Shown: piece after piece, positions 1 through 8,905 of the stretch
How positions within the stretch are numbered: position 1 is the first letter of the stretch
Layout of the letters: every line of letters starts with the position of its first letter
Assembly (NCBI GenBank): GCA_964551735.1
Contig: CAZKEF010000011.1
Coordinates: forward strand, 1 to 64,000
Length of the DNA: 64,000 bases
Reading direction: 5' to 3'
Source of the DNA: DAOUAT01 sp964551735
Lineage (GTDB): Bacteria; Chloroflexota; Anaerolineae; CG2-30-64-16
Program-made: the position numbers and the translations under genes
Notes under the pieces: generated by a model
Databases searched by the model: none
Told to the model about the DNA's origin: nothing
The model's input: the letters and a program-made list of their open reading frames with translations, nothing else

Positions 1-157
1 CGCGCCGCGGCCGGGCGGCGCGGGCTGCGCTGGCGCGGGCCGGCGCGGTGAGACGGCGCGGGTATGCCGCCGCCGTAGCACGGCAAACACCCATCCCCGC
101 GACGGGCCGGCCTGTGGGCCGGCACTTCGCCATGGCGGAGCGGCCGTTTCGGCCTCG

Positions 158-188
158 TTTGCGGGCCTCCCCCCGCCCATGCTATACT
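158..188 (+). promoter_or_regulatory. Candidate extended -10 promoter for the C25 peptidase gene
   Basis: TGC-TATACT at 180-188 is an extended -10 element. The best -35 match, TTTGCG at 158-163, is weak with a 19-base spacer. Transcription from here would give a leader of about 115 bases before the ATG at 309. Read by eye only. Confidence 0.35.
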
Positions 189-256
189 CATCGGGCCTGT
201 GCGGTCCCGCGCCAGGCGGGCTGGCGGGGGTCGCGCGGCGGAAGCGGTGGGAGGTC

Positions 257-291
257 GGAACGTTGAAACGTTAGAACGCTGAAGGTTGAAG
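257..291 (+). repeat. Period-7/8 simple repeat (GAACGTT-like)
   Basis: Degenerate tandem units such as GAACGTT, GAAACGTT, AGAACGCT and GAAGGTT follow one another upstream of the C25 peptidase gene. The style matches the 7-8 base repeats embedded in coding regions elsewhere in the window. Confidence 0.5.
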
Positions 292-308
292 CGAGAGGAG
301 CGGGTAGG

Positions 309-3300
309 ATGGTGAAACGGGACAGGATTTTGACGGTGATCCTGGCGCTGCTGCTGCTGGCGGGGCCTGTGGCGGCGGCCCCGCCGCAGCCGGCCGCGGC
401 GGGGTCGAGCGTGGGTGCGACCGAGATCGTGCTGCGGGTGCGGACGCCCGGGTACACCCTCGACGCGGCCGGCCTGCGCGTGAAGGCGCCCGGCGGCGGC
501 GCTTATGCCCGCCACGACGCGGCCGGCGCGCCTGACCTGCCCGTGTGGGGCGCGGCGGTGGCGCTGCCCCCCACGGGCGAGTGGGCCGTGTCGGTGGCGC
601 CGGGCGCGGCCGTGCTGATCCCCGTCGCCGCGGCGCTGCCCGCGGTGCCTGTGCCGCAGCCGATCTTGCCCGGCGCGGCGGGCTGGGACGATACGGACCG
701 GCCCACCGCCGTGCCGGTGGTTGACCGGCCCGATCCCGCGATCTACCGCGCGGACGCGTTTTATCCTGCGTCCGTGGTTCAGGCCGGCCCGGTGCAGTGG
801 CAGCGCGGGCAGCGGTTGTTGGCGGTGCGGGTGTTCCCGTTCCAGTATAATCCGGCCGCGGGGGTGGTGCGGTTTTACGCGGACATGACGGTGACGGTGC
901 GGGTGGAGCGAGATGCTTCGGCCCAGACTGCGGGCCTCAGCATGACAGAGGAGGCTGGGGGCCTCGGCGTGACAGAGGGGGCTGGGGGGCGCGATGCTTC
1001 GGCCCCTGCTGGGGGCCTCAGCATGACAGCGGGGGGGAATGCGCTGCGGATTCGGACGGCGGGCAGGGGGATGGTGCGGCTGACGTACGAGGCGTTGGTC
1101 GCGGCCGATCCGGCGGTGGCGGGCGCGGACCCCGCGACCTTCGCGGTCTCTTACCTGGGGGATCCGGTGGCCATCCGTTTGATCCAGGCCACGGCCGGCC
1201 CATTCGCGGCCGGTGACAGCGTGGTCTTCTACGCGGAGCCGTACCAGGGCCGCTACCAGACCGAGAACGTTTACGGGTTCACCTGGGGCGGTGCAGGCAG
1301 CCCGCGGATGGCGACGCGGTCGGTGACGCCGGCCGGGGGCGAGCCGATCGTCACGGCGATCACCCGCACGCTGCACCTGGAGAACAACAAGACCTACCTG
1401 AGCACCATCACGCGGCCCCGAGATGTAGACCATTGGTTCGACACGATCGTCGGCCCGCTCTACGCGCCTATCTCACACACGCTGGCCCTCAGCGACACGA
1501 TCCTGACGGGCAACCTGGTCCTGCGCGCGCTGATCAACAGCGGGGCGGCCCAGAGCACCAACGACCGCTCCGTCAGCCTGCGCCTCAACACCCACCCCGT
1601 GGGCACATTCGCCTGGAGCGGGCTGGTGGACCATCTGATCGAGACCACCGTGCCCGCGAGCTGGCTGGATGCTTCGCCCAACAAGCTGGGCATCTGGCCG
1701 GGGGTGGGCAACGTCTATCCCGACTGGACCCAGGTGACCTATCCCAGCCGGGCGCGCGCGTACGGCGACAAGCTCTACATCGAAGCGGTCGCGCCCGGGG
1801 CCAACGAGGTCGTGGTGACCGGGTTCACCGCACCCGACACCCCCGGCATCGCCGATGTGGTGGTCTACGATGTGCGCGATCCCCGCCAGCCGGCCCTGAT
1901 CAGTGCGCCGGCCCTGGCGTACGACGCCGACACGGGCACTTATGCCCAACACTTCTGGGACGAGGCGTTGCCCGGCCCCACCTATTTCCTGAGCAAGGAC
2001 GCCGCGCTGGCCGCGCCGCTGGCGGTCGAAAAGCCGGCGCAGGACGGCACACCGCTCGTCCTGTCTTCGGCGACGAACCAGGCCGACTACATCGCGATCG
2101 TCCACCGCAGCCTGTGGGGTGCGATCGACCCGCTGCTGGCGCACCGGGCCGATCCGGCGGGCGACAACTTCGCCGTGGCCAAGGTGGACGTGCAACAGAT
2201 CTACGACGAGTTCGCCCACGGCCGCCGCGACCCCGAGGCGATCCGCAGCTTCCTGGCGTACGCCTACGCCAACTGGCGCGGGCCGGCCGGCGACGCCGCG
2301 GCCCCGCAGTACGTCCTGCTGGTGGGCTCCGGCACGTACGACTTCACCGGGGTGACCACCAGCACCAAGCCCAACCTGGTGCCGCCCTACCTGATCCGCG
2401 TCGACCCCTGGATCGGCGAGACCGCGGCCGACAACCGTTTCGTCAGCCTGGACGGGCCGGACGACTTCCTGCCCGAGATGGCCATCGGCCGCATCCCCGC
2501 GCAGACGCCGGAAGAGGTGACCATCGCGGTGGACAAGATCCTGGCGTACGAAACCACCGCACCGGGGGGGGACTGGCAGCAGCGGGTGGTGTATGTCGCG
2601 GACAACTGCGCGGACAGCGCGGGGGACTTCCACTGGCTCAGCAACCAGGCGCGGTTCAACGTGCTGCCCGCGACCTACGACGACCGCACCGTCTACTACG
2701 GCAACCCGACAACCTGCCCGCAGAGCGACTACAGCACCGCCAGCGGCATGCAGGCGGGCATCCGCGCCGGGTTCGACGACGGCGCGTTCATGCTGCAATG
2801 GTTCGGCCATGCCGGGCGCAACCGCTGGGGCACCGCCGCGGAGTATCCCTCGGGCCAACTGCCGATCTACGTCTTCAGCAGCAACGTGGCGCCGACCCTG
2901 GCCGCCAACACGGTCTGGCCGATTACCTTCTCGTACACCTGCTGGAGCGGCTACTTCATCAACCTCACCAAGTACTGGTTCGTGGATAACTCGGACAAAT
3001 CCATCGGCGAAGCGGTGACAGTGATGGCCGCCGGCCGCGGCTCGGTCGCGGACGTCTCGCCCAGCGGCCAGCACGTGGGCGGCGCGCTGGTGACGCTGAA
3101 CCACGGCATGACGCAGGCGATCTTCCAGGACCTGAACGACCGCATGGGCCCGGCAGTGGATGCGGGGAAGCTGTACTACTTCAGCCACGCCGGCAGCTTT
3201 TTCGACGTGATCGACACCTCGGTCCTGTTCGGCGACCCGGCCACCCGCCTGCGCCTGCCGCCGCTGGTGCGCATTGGGCAGGATCCGACGGTCCCGACCA

Positions 3301-3581
3301 CGCTGATGATCAGTTGGGAACATGTGGCCCAGTACACCCGTTACGAGGTGCGGCGCAGCGAGCGGCCGTACTTCAACTGGGACGACCCTGACGCAGAGTC
3401 CCGAGGGATCGTACCCGCACCGCCCGCAGGAACGGATGTCGTGTTCTTCGAGGACGAGGGCGCCATCGGCGATCCTGCCGTCAACTACTATTACCTGGTG
3501 GGCGGGGTCAACGCGGCCGGCACGACGGGGATCGCCAACCGCACCGGCGAGTTCGACTTCGCGCTGGTGGAGGGGGACTGA
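309..3581 (+). CDS. Secreted C25-family (gingipain-like) cysteine peptidase
   Basis: The 1090-residue protein begins with a signal peptide (basic N-terminus, hydrophobic core about residues 7-18, Ala-rich cleavage region near 22-24), so it should be exported. A C25 catalytic fold is recognisable. The sequence DDFLPEMAIGRIPAQ and the following helix lead to the catalytic His in GHAG (H834), and the catalytic Cys lies in YTCWSG (C878). The C-terminal 100 residues look like a fibronectin-III/Ig-type module. Family knowledge says this is a caspase-like fold endopeptidase; its substrate is unknown. The start at 309 is supported by AGAGGAG at 294-300. Residues about 201-245 are a low-complexity Gly/Ala/Thr insert encoded by two copies of a palindromic repeat. 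The stop overlaps the next start by one base, so the two genes are probably co-translated. Confidence 0.85.
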   Translation: MVKRDRILTVILALLLLAGPVAAAPPQPAAAGSSVGATEIVLRVRTPGYTLDAAGLRVKAPGGGAYARHDAAGAPDLPVWGAAVALPPTGEWAVSVAPGAAVLIPVAAALPAVPVPQPILPGAAGWDDTDRPTAVPVVDRPDPAIYRADAFYPASVVQAGPVQWQRGQRLLAVRVFPFQYNPAAGVVRFYADMTVTVRVERDASAQTAGLSMTEEAGGLGVTEGAGGRDASAPAGGLSMTAGGNALRIRTAGRGMVRLTYEALVAADPAVAGADPATFAVSYLGDPVAIRLIQATAGPFAAGDSVVFYAEPYQGRYQTENVYGFTWGGAGSPRMATRSVTPAGGEPIVTAITRTLHLENNKTYLSTITRPRDVDHWFDTIVGPLYAPISHTLALSDTILTGNLVLRALINSGAAQSTNDRSVSLRLNTHPVGTFAWSGLVDHLIETTVPASWLDASPNKLGIWPGVGNVYPDWTQVTYPSRARAYGDKLYIEAVAPGANEVVVTGFTAPDTPGIADVVVYDVRDPRQPALISAPALAYDADTGTYAQHFWDEALPGPTYFLSKDAALAAPLAVEKPAQDGTPLVLSSATNQADYIAIVHRSLWGAIDPLLAHRADPAGDNFAVAKVDVQQIYDEFAHGRRDPEAIRSFLAYAYANWRGPAGDAAAPQYVLLVGSGTYDFTGVTTSTKPNLVPPYLIRVDPWIGETAADNRFVSLDGPDDFLPEMAIGRIPAQTPEEVTIAVDKILAYETTAPGGDWQQRVVYVADNCADSAGDFHWLSNQARFNVLPATYDDRTVYYGNPTTCPQSDYSTASGMQAGIRAGFDDGAFMLQWFGHAGRNRWGTAAEYPSGQLPIYVFSSNVAPTLAANTVWPITFSYTCWSGYFINLTKYWFVDNSDKSIGEAVTVMAAGRGSVADVSPSGQHVGGALVTLNHGMTQAIFQDLNDRMGPAVDAGKLYYFSHAGSFFDVIDTSVLFGDPATRLRLPPLVRIGQDPTVPTTLMISWEHVAQYTRYEVRRSERPYFNWDDPDAESRGIVPAPPAGTDVVFFEDEGAIGDPAVNYYYLVGGVNAAGTTGIANRTGEFDFALVEGD
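911..1030 (+). repeat. Duplicated palindromic mini-insert in the C25 peptidase gene
   Basis: The unit GATGCTTCGGCCC...GGGCCTCAGCATGACAG occurs at about 912-947 and again at about 993-1028, separated by a degenerate copy. Each unit is an imperfect inverted repeat (ATGCTtcGGCCC against GGGCCtcAGCAT). It is in frame and encodes a Gly/Ala/Ser/Thr stretch with no recognisable domain. Confidence 0.7.
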
Positions 3582-3907
3582 TGCGCAACGGCTCTCTGCA
3601 CCACCTGCTCGGCCCGCTGGCCGTCGCGGCGCTGTTACTGGCGGCCCTGGCGGGCCGCGGCGGCGCGGGGAGCTGGACGCCGGCCGGCGCCTTCGACAGC
3701 TCTCCCGCGGAGACGCCCGGGCCCACGCCGACCCACACCCCCACCGCGACGGCCACCGGGACGCTAACGCCAACACCCACTAGGACGCTAACGCCCACCG
3801 GGACGCCGGCGGCGTCCCGGACGCCGTCCGTCTGGCTGCCGCTGGTGATGGCGCCCCCGCACGGCCAGCCGGAGGCCAGCCTCTGGCTGCCGCTGGTGGC
3901 GCGTTGA
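3581..3907 (+). CDS. Small secreted Thr/Pro-rich protein with WLPLV tail
   Basis: This is a 108-residue protein of unknown function. Its start overlaps the stop of the C25 peptidase gene by one base (TGATG), so it is almost certainly in the same operon. It has a signal-peptide-like N-terminus (hydrophobic about 10-24) and a disordered TPTP-type linker (about 43-82). The C-terminus repeats the motif VWLPLV / LWLPLV about 20 residues apart, and the last copy ends the protein. Short tails of the xLPL type recur at the ends of exported Chloroflexota proteins in my recollection, so it may be a sorting or surface-anchoring signal; that is inference. It could also be a bare linker left from a larger protein. 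Confidence 0.6.
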   Translation: MRNGSLHHLLGPLAVAALLLAALAGRGGAGSWTPAGAFDSSPAETPGPTPTHTPTATATGTLTPTPTRTLTPTGTPAASRTPSVWLPLVMAPPHGQPEASLWLPLVAR

Positions 3908-3955
3908 GCGCGGCCCCGCGGCCGCAGGCGCACCAAACGCCGGGACACGTGACGC

Positions 3956-5200
3956 GTGAACATCACCTACGTGCTGCTCTCGCCGACGTTCGGCATGCAC
4001 CAGTACACCGCGGACCTGGCCAACCGCGCTGAGCGGTGGTCGGCGGCCGGGGGAGAGAGGGCAGGGGACGGGGGTCAGACGGCAAATAAGCGGGCCGGCG
4101 GCCACCGGGTCCGCCTCATCACGACCGCGAACCTGCCGCGCGATCGCTACAGCCCGGCCGTGCAGATCGAGACGCCGGTGACGACCCGCGGCACCGGCTT
4201 CGCACGGGAGGGCCTGGACCTTGCCGCCTACCGCCGCGCCCTGGCCGCCCTCGACCCAGGCACACCACCCACCCGGCCCGAATCCGCCGCGCCATCGTCC
4301 AGCGCCCACACCAGCTTCGAGATTCCAGCTTCCAGGGCCCAGATCTACCACTTCACCGGCGTCCACGCCTGGAACATCCCGCTGGTCTACGCCTTGCGCC
4401 GCCGGGGGGCGCCGGTGATCCACACGCTGCACGACCTGGATCCGCACACGGGGGTCCGCTTCCCCGCGCTGATCCGCCTGTGGAACCGGCTGATCATCCG
4501 GTCAGGCTGCCACCTGCTGGTGCACGGCAGGCGCTACCGCGACCAGTTGATCGCGCAGGGGGTCCCGGCCGGCCGGGTCACGCACGCGGCGCTGCTCCAC
4601 GGCTTCCTCGCCGCCGACCGACCCTGGCCGCCTCCGGTTCCAGATTACAGATCAAAGATTGCAGATTACAGATTCACCGTAATCTTCTTTGGAAGGGTGG
4701 AGGTGTATAAAGGGGTTGATACGCTGCTGGAAGCGTGGAAAACGGGGGCGCTGAGGGCCCTGGGGACGGGCGGCGGGCCGCGACTGGTGATCGCGGGGCC
4801 GGTGGCGCGGGATGTGACGCTACCGCCGCCCCCGCCGGGGGTCGAGGTGCGCGACCGGCGCATCATGGACGAGGAGGCGGATGCGCTGTTCCGCGGCGCG
4901 GACCTGCTGGTGCTGCCCTACCGGGACGCGACGCAGTCGGCCCTGATCGCGGCCGCGTCTGCCTACGGCCTGCCGGCCATGGTGACCGACGTGGGCGCGC
5001 TGCCCGAATACGTGGCTGCAGGGGAGACCGGCTGGGTCGTGCCGCCGGGCGACCCGGCCGCGCTGGCCGCGGCGCTGCGGGCCGCGCTGGCGGACCCGGC
5101 CCGGCTGAAGCAGATGGGCGAGGCTGCCCGGGCCCGGTTTGTAACACAGCGTACAAGCGAAGAAACGATACTTGCCAATATGTACGAAAGTCTGCTATAA
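3956..5200 (+). CDS. GT-B family glycosyltransferase (group 1/GT4-like)
   Basis: The 414-residue protein has a two-Rossmann GT-B layout. The C-terminal half has the GT4-type core: an FFGRVEVYKGVDTLLEAW strand-helix, the acceptor/donor segment LLVLPYRDATQSALIAAASA, then MVTDVGALPEYV and a C-terminal helix. The usual EX7E acidic motif is degenerate, since the first Glu position reads as D/Q. It should transfer a nucleotide-activated sugar during exopolysaccharide or glycan assembly, fitting the sugar-phosphate transferase that follows. The GTG start at 3956 gives the expected MNITYVLLSP first strand; no clear Shine-Dalgarno is visible. Two low-complexity inserts interrupt it (about residues 30-47 and 117-126), and a third lies at about 229-240. 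Confidence 0.8.
   Translation: MNITYVLLSPTFGMHQYTADLANRAERWSAAGGERAGDGGQTANKRAGGHRVRLITTANLPRDRYSPAVQIETPVTTRGTGFAREGLDLAAYRRALAALDPGTPPTRPESAAPSSSAHTSFEIPASRAQIYHFTGVHAWNIPLVYALRRRGAPVIHTLHDLDPHTGVRFPALIRLWNRLIIRSGCHLLVHGRRYRDQLIAQGVPAGRVTHAALLHGFLAADRPWPPPVPDYRSKIADYRFTVIFFGRVEVYKGVDTLLEAWKTGALRALGTGGGPRLVIAGPVARDVTLPPPPPGVEVRDRRIMDEEADALFRGADLLVLPYRDATQSALIAAASAYGLPAMVTDVGALPEYVAAGETGWVVPPGDPAALAAALRAALADPARLKQMGEAARARFVTQRTSEETILANMYESLL
4309..4352 (+). repeat. Short period-7 insert in glycosyltransferase gene
   Basis: Units of the type AGATTCC, AGCTTCC and CAGGGCCCAGATC lie in frame and resemble the CAGATTCC-type repeats in the NRPS genes. They encode a short loop (around FEIPASRAQ) just before a conserved strand. 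Confidence 0.45.
4638..4677 (+). repeat. CAGATTA period-7 tandem repeat in glycosyltransferase gene
   Basis: Five consecutive 7-base units (CAGATTA, CAGATCA, AAGATTG, CAGATTA, CAGATTC) lie in frame just before the FFGRVEVYKG strand. They are clearly AT-richer than their surroundings, which suggests insertion rather than ancestral coding sequence. Confidence 0.65.
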
Positions 5201-5201
5201 T
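5172..5201 (+). promoter_or_regulatory. Sigma-70-like promoter for the sugar-phosphate transferase gene
   Basis: TTGCCA (5172-5177), an 18-base spacer and a perfect TATAAT (5196-5201) overlap the last codons of the glycosyltransferase gene. Transcription would start around 5208, about 45 bases before the ATG at 5253, which allows independent expression of the downstream exopolysaccharide genes. Confidence 0.6.
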
Positions 5202-5252
5202 AATACGCATCCCAGATTCGACATTCCTGCTTGCGTAGCGAAAGGAGGCTGC

Positions 5253-6761
<1,509 letters not shown>

Positions 6762-6798
6762 GGTGTACAATGGGGCCAACGGCACGTGAACCCGTGCC

Positions 6799-6829
6799 CA
6801 GATCCCAGTTTCCAGATGCCAGTACCGTC
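6799..6829 (+). repeat. CAGATCC/CAGTTTC period-7 repeat before the Pro/Thr-repeat gene
   Basis: Units CAGATCC, CAGTTTC, CAGATGC and CAGTACC run in tandem immediately before the chosen ATG at 6830. An upstream in-frame ATG (6770) would translate this repeat, which is one reason for preferring the later start. Confidence 0.55.
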
Positions 6830-8830
6830 ATGACCCAACCCAACGCCTTTTGTCCCTTCCTGGGCCTGGCCGGCGACCGCACGTTGGTCCGCTCGGCCCC
6901 CGACGCGGCGCATCGCTGTTATGCGCAGCAGCCGCTGGGCGCGCCCGACATCGCGTATCAGGCCGCGGTGTGCATGGCCGGAGCGCACGCCGACTGCCCG
7001 TTCTTCCGGGCGCCCGCGCCGTCCGGCCCGCCCCCCGGCCCGGCGTCCCGCAAGCAGCCGGCGCAGCCGGCAGGGCGCTATCGCCTGCTGCTGTGGGGGG
7101 CGCTGGCGGTGCTGCTGATCGCGGTGATCGCGGTCTACGCGCGGGACGCGCTGCCGCAACCGCGAGCCACGCTGCCAACCAGCACCGCGACACCGCTGCC
7201 GGCACCCACACCCCTCGCCGAGCCGGCCACCGCGCAGCCGCCCGCGGCCGCGCCGCTGCCCTCGCCGACGCGGTTCACCACGCCCACGCCCGAACCCGGC
7301 GGCCGCGTGCTGGCCCTGGCGCCGAAGGCCGGCGAGGCGGGTTGGTGGACCAGCAGCGAGGCACGCGGCAACCACCTGGGCGACTCGTTCCTGTACGCGG
7401 GTTACACCGAAGGCCAGGCATTCATCTCTGCCATGCGCTTCGACCTGGGCCAGGCGCCGCGCGGCGCGGCGATCCGCTCCGCCGTGCTGCGGCTGGTGGG
7501 GCTGAAGGCGGACCGCTTCGCGCCGGCGGCCGGCGGCGTCTGGACGGTGCAGTTGCTGGCCGCGGACGCGCTGCCCGATTTCGCGCGGGCGGAGTTCCAG
7601 GCGTTGTTCAACGCGCCGGCCGCGGTCACCCTGTTCCCCACCTTGTTCCCGGCCGACCTGGCAGTGGGCGGCGCCAACGTGCTGGCGCTGGACGGCGCCG
7701 CGCAGGCATGGCTGGTCGAGCAGATCACGGCCGGCACGGGCGCGGTGATCGCGCGGATCACGGGGCCGGGCGGCGGCGACACACTGTTCGCCTGGGACAG
7801 CGGCGCGGGGCCGGCCACCGCGGGCGAAGCGCCCCAACTGGTGATCAGCTTCGGCCCACCGCCCGCGACGCCGCCGCCGCTGCCCACCGAAGCGGTGATC
7901 GTGGCGACCCTGACCCCCACGCCGGCCAACATCCTGACGGTCGCGGCCGAGGCGTGGACCGCCACCGCCGTAGCCCAGAGCATCGGCACGGCCACGCCGC
8001 TGCCCTACCGCGTGGTGACGCCCACGCCCTCGCCGGCCAACCTGGCCACGGTGCAGGCGCGTGCGCTGCTGCTGGGCCTGCCGCCTGTCGTGCCGCACAC
8101 GCCCACACCGGCCAACGAAGCCACCGCGGCCGCCCAAGCCGCCTATGCGACGGCCATCGCGTACCTCACCGGCACGCCCACGCCGCCGCCGACCAACGCG
8201 GTGACCCCCATCGTGATCGTGCCCACCGCGCAGCCGGAAAACGTGCTCACCCTGGTGGCGCACATCCTGCAGGCCACGGCGGACGCGGCCGAGTTCGGCA
8301 CGCCCACGCCATGGCCTTACAACGCGATCCTGGCCACGCCCACGCCGCCGTGGCTGGTGATCTTCCCGCCGGCCAACGAGGCCACCGCGCAGGCGCAGTC
8401 GGCCTACGCCACCGCCGTGGCGCAGGTCTTCGGCACCTACACGCCGCTGCCGCCCAACGCGGCCACGCCCACCCCGCCCGGCTTCCAGGCGCCGCCACCC
8501 ACGGCCACACCGCCGCCGCCGCTGCCCGCGCGCTGCCCCGACCCGCGCGCACAGATCGCGGCGCCCGGCCAGGGCCAGGCCGTGGGGCCCACGGTGATCG
8601 TCTCCGGCACGGCCGCCGGGGCCTACCTGTTGGAATACGCGGCCGGCGCGGACGCCGCGTCTGATTATGTCGAGTTTTTCCGCGGAGAGCAAGCCGTGAC
8701 GGGCCGCCGGCTGGGCGTCCTGGACGCCGCGGCCCTGCCCGGAGGGGCCTACACCTTGCGGCTCACCGTGTTCGATGCTGCCGGCGCCGCGCTGCCATCC
8801 TGCTCGGTCGTCATGACGCTGGTCCGCTGA
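6830..8830 (+). CDS. Membrane-anchored surface protein with jelly-roll domain and Pro/Thr repeats
   Basis: The 666-residue protein begins with a cysteine motif (CPFLGL... HRC... C...CPFF, residues 7-60) of a kind I associate with Chloroflexota surface proteins. One transmembrane helix follows (about 84-102), then a TP-rich linker. A beta-rich domain (about 165-345) resembles DNRLRE/CBM-type modules (SAMRFDLGQAP, AQAWLVEQ). Next come about five imperfect repeats of roughly 45 residues built on TPTPAN..T..A.A..ATA.A...GTPTPLP.N, and finally an Ig-like module. The long stalk would project the end domains from the membrane. The start at 6830 is preferred because the conserved motif begins there; no clear ribosome-binding site is seen. 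Its position inside an exopolysaccharide block suggests a cell-surface role. No enzymatic motif was found. Confidence 0.65.
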   Translation: MTQPNAFCPFLGLAGDRTLVRSAPDAAHRCYAQQPLGAPDIAYQAAVCMAGAHADCPFFRAPAPSGPPPGPASRKQPAQPAGRYRLLLWGALAVLLIAVIAVYARDALPQPRATLPTSTATPLPAPTPLAEPATAQPPAAAPLPSPTRFTTPTPEPGGRVLALAPKAGEAGWWTSSEARGNHLGDSFLYAGYTEGQAFISAMRFDLGQAPRGAAIRSAVLRLVGLKADRFAPAAGGVWTVQLLAADALPDFARAEFQALFNAPAAVTLFPTLFPADLAVGGANVLALDGAAQAWLVEQITAGTGAVIARITGPGGGDTLFAWDSGAGPATAGEAPQLVISFGPPPATPPPLPTEAVIVATLTPTPANILTVAAEAWTATAVAQSIGTATPLPYRVVTPTPSPANLATVQARALLLGLPPVVPHTPTPANEATAAAQAAYATAIAYLTGTPTPPPTNAVTPIVIVPTAQPENVLTLVAHILQATADAAEFGTPTPWPYNAILATPTPPWLVIFPPANEATAQAQSAYATAVAQVFGTYTPLPPNAATPTPPGFQAPPPTATPPPPLPARCPDPRAQIAAPGQGQAVGPTVIVSGTAAGAYLLEYAAGADAASDYVEFFRGEQAVTGRRLGVLDAAALPGGAYTLRLTVFDAAGAALPSCSVVMTLVR

Positions 8831-8905
8831 GCGGGCGGTTTTCGGCCCCATGGCGTCACCGACTTGAAGAGCGGCGCTGAAAGCGATAGAGGGCAGAGTG
8901 ATGAC

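Larger units (their letters stand above)
1..308. other. Leader region upstream of the C25 peptidase gene
   Basis: No convincing gene lies here. The first 51 bases are open in frame 1 and end in TGA (49-51), so they could be the Ala/Arg-rich tail of an upstream gene, but they are too short to judge. The rest holds a possible extended -10 promoter (180-188), a GAACGTT-type period-7/8 repeat (about 257-291) and the ribosome-binding site of the peptidase gene (AGAGGAG, 294-300). Confidence 0.4.

Noticed and set aside
48..266. A 72-codon + strand open frame at the window start
   Set aside because: It has no ribosome-binding site, no recognisable sequence, and covers the candidate promoter of the peptidase gene.
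1473..3776. A 767-codon open frame on the minus strand
   Set aside because: It is antisense to the C25 peptidase, whose signal peptide and catalytic motifs are clear; the antisense product is Arg/His/Val-rich and unrecognisable.
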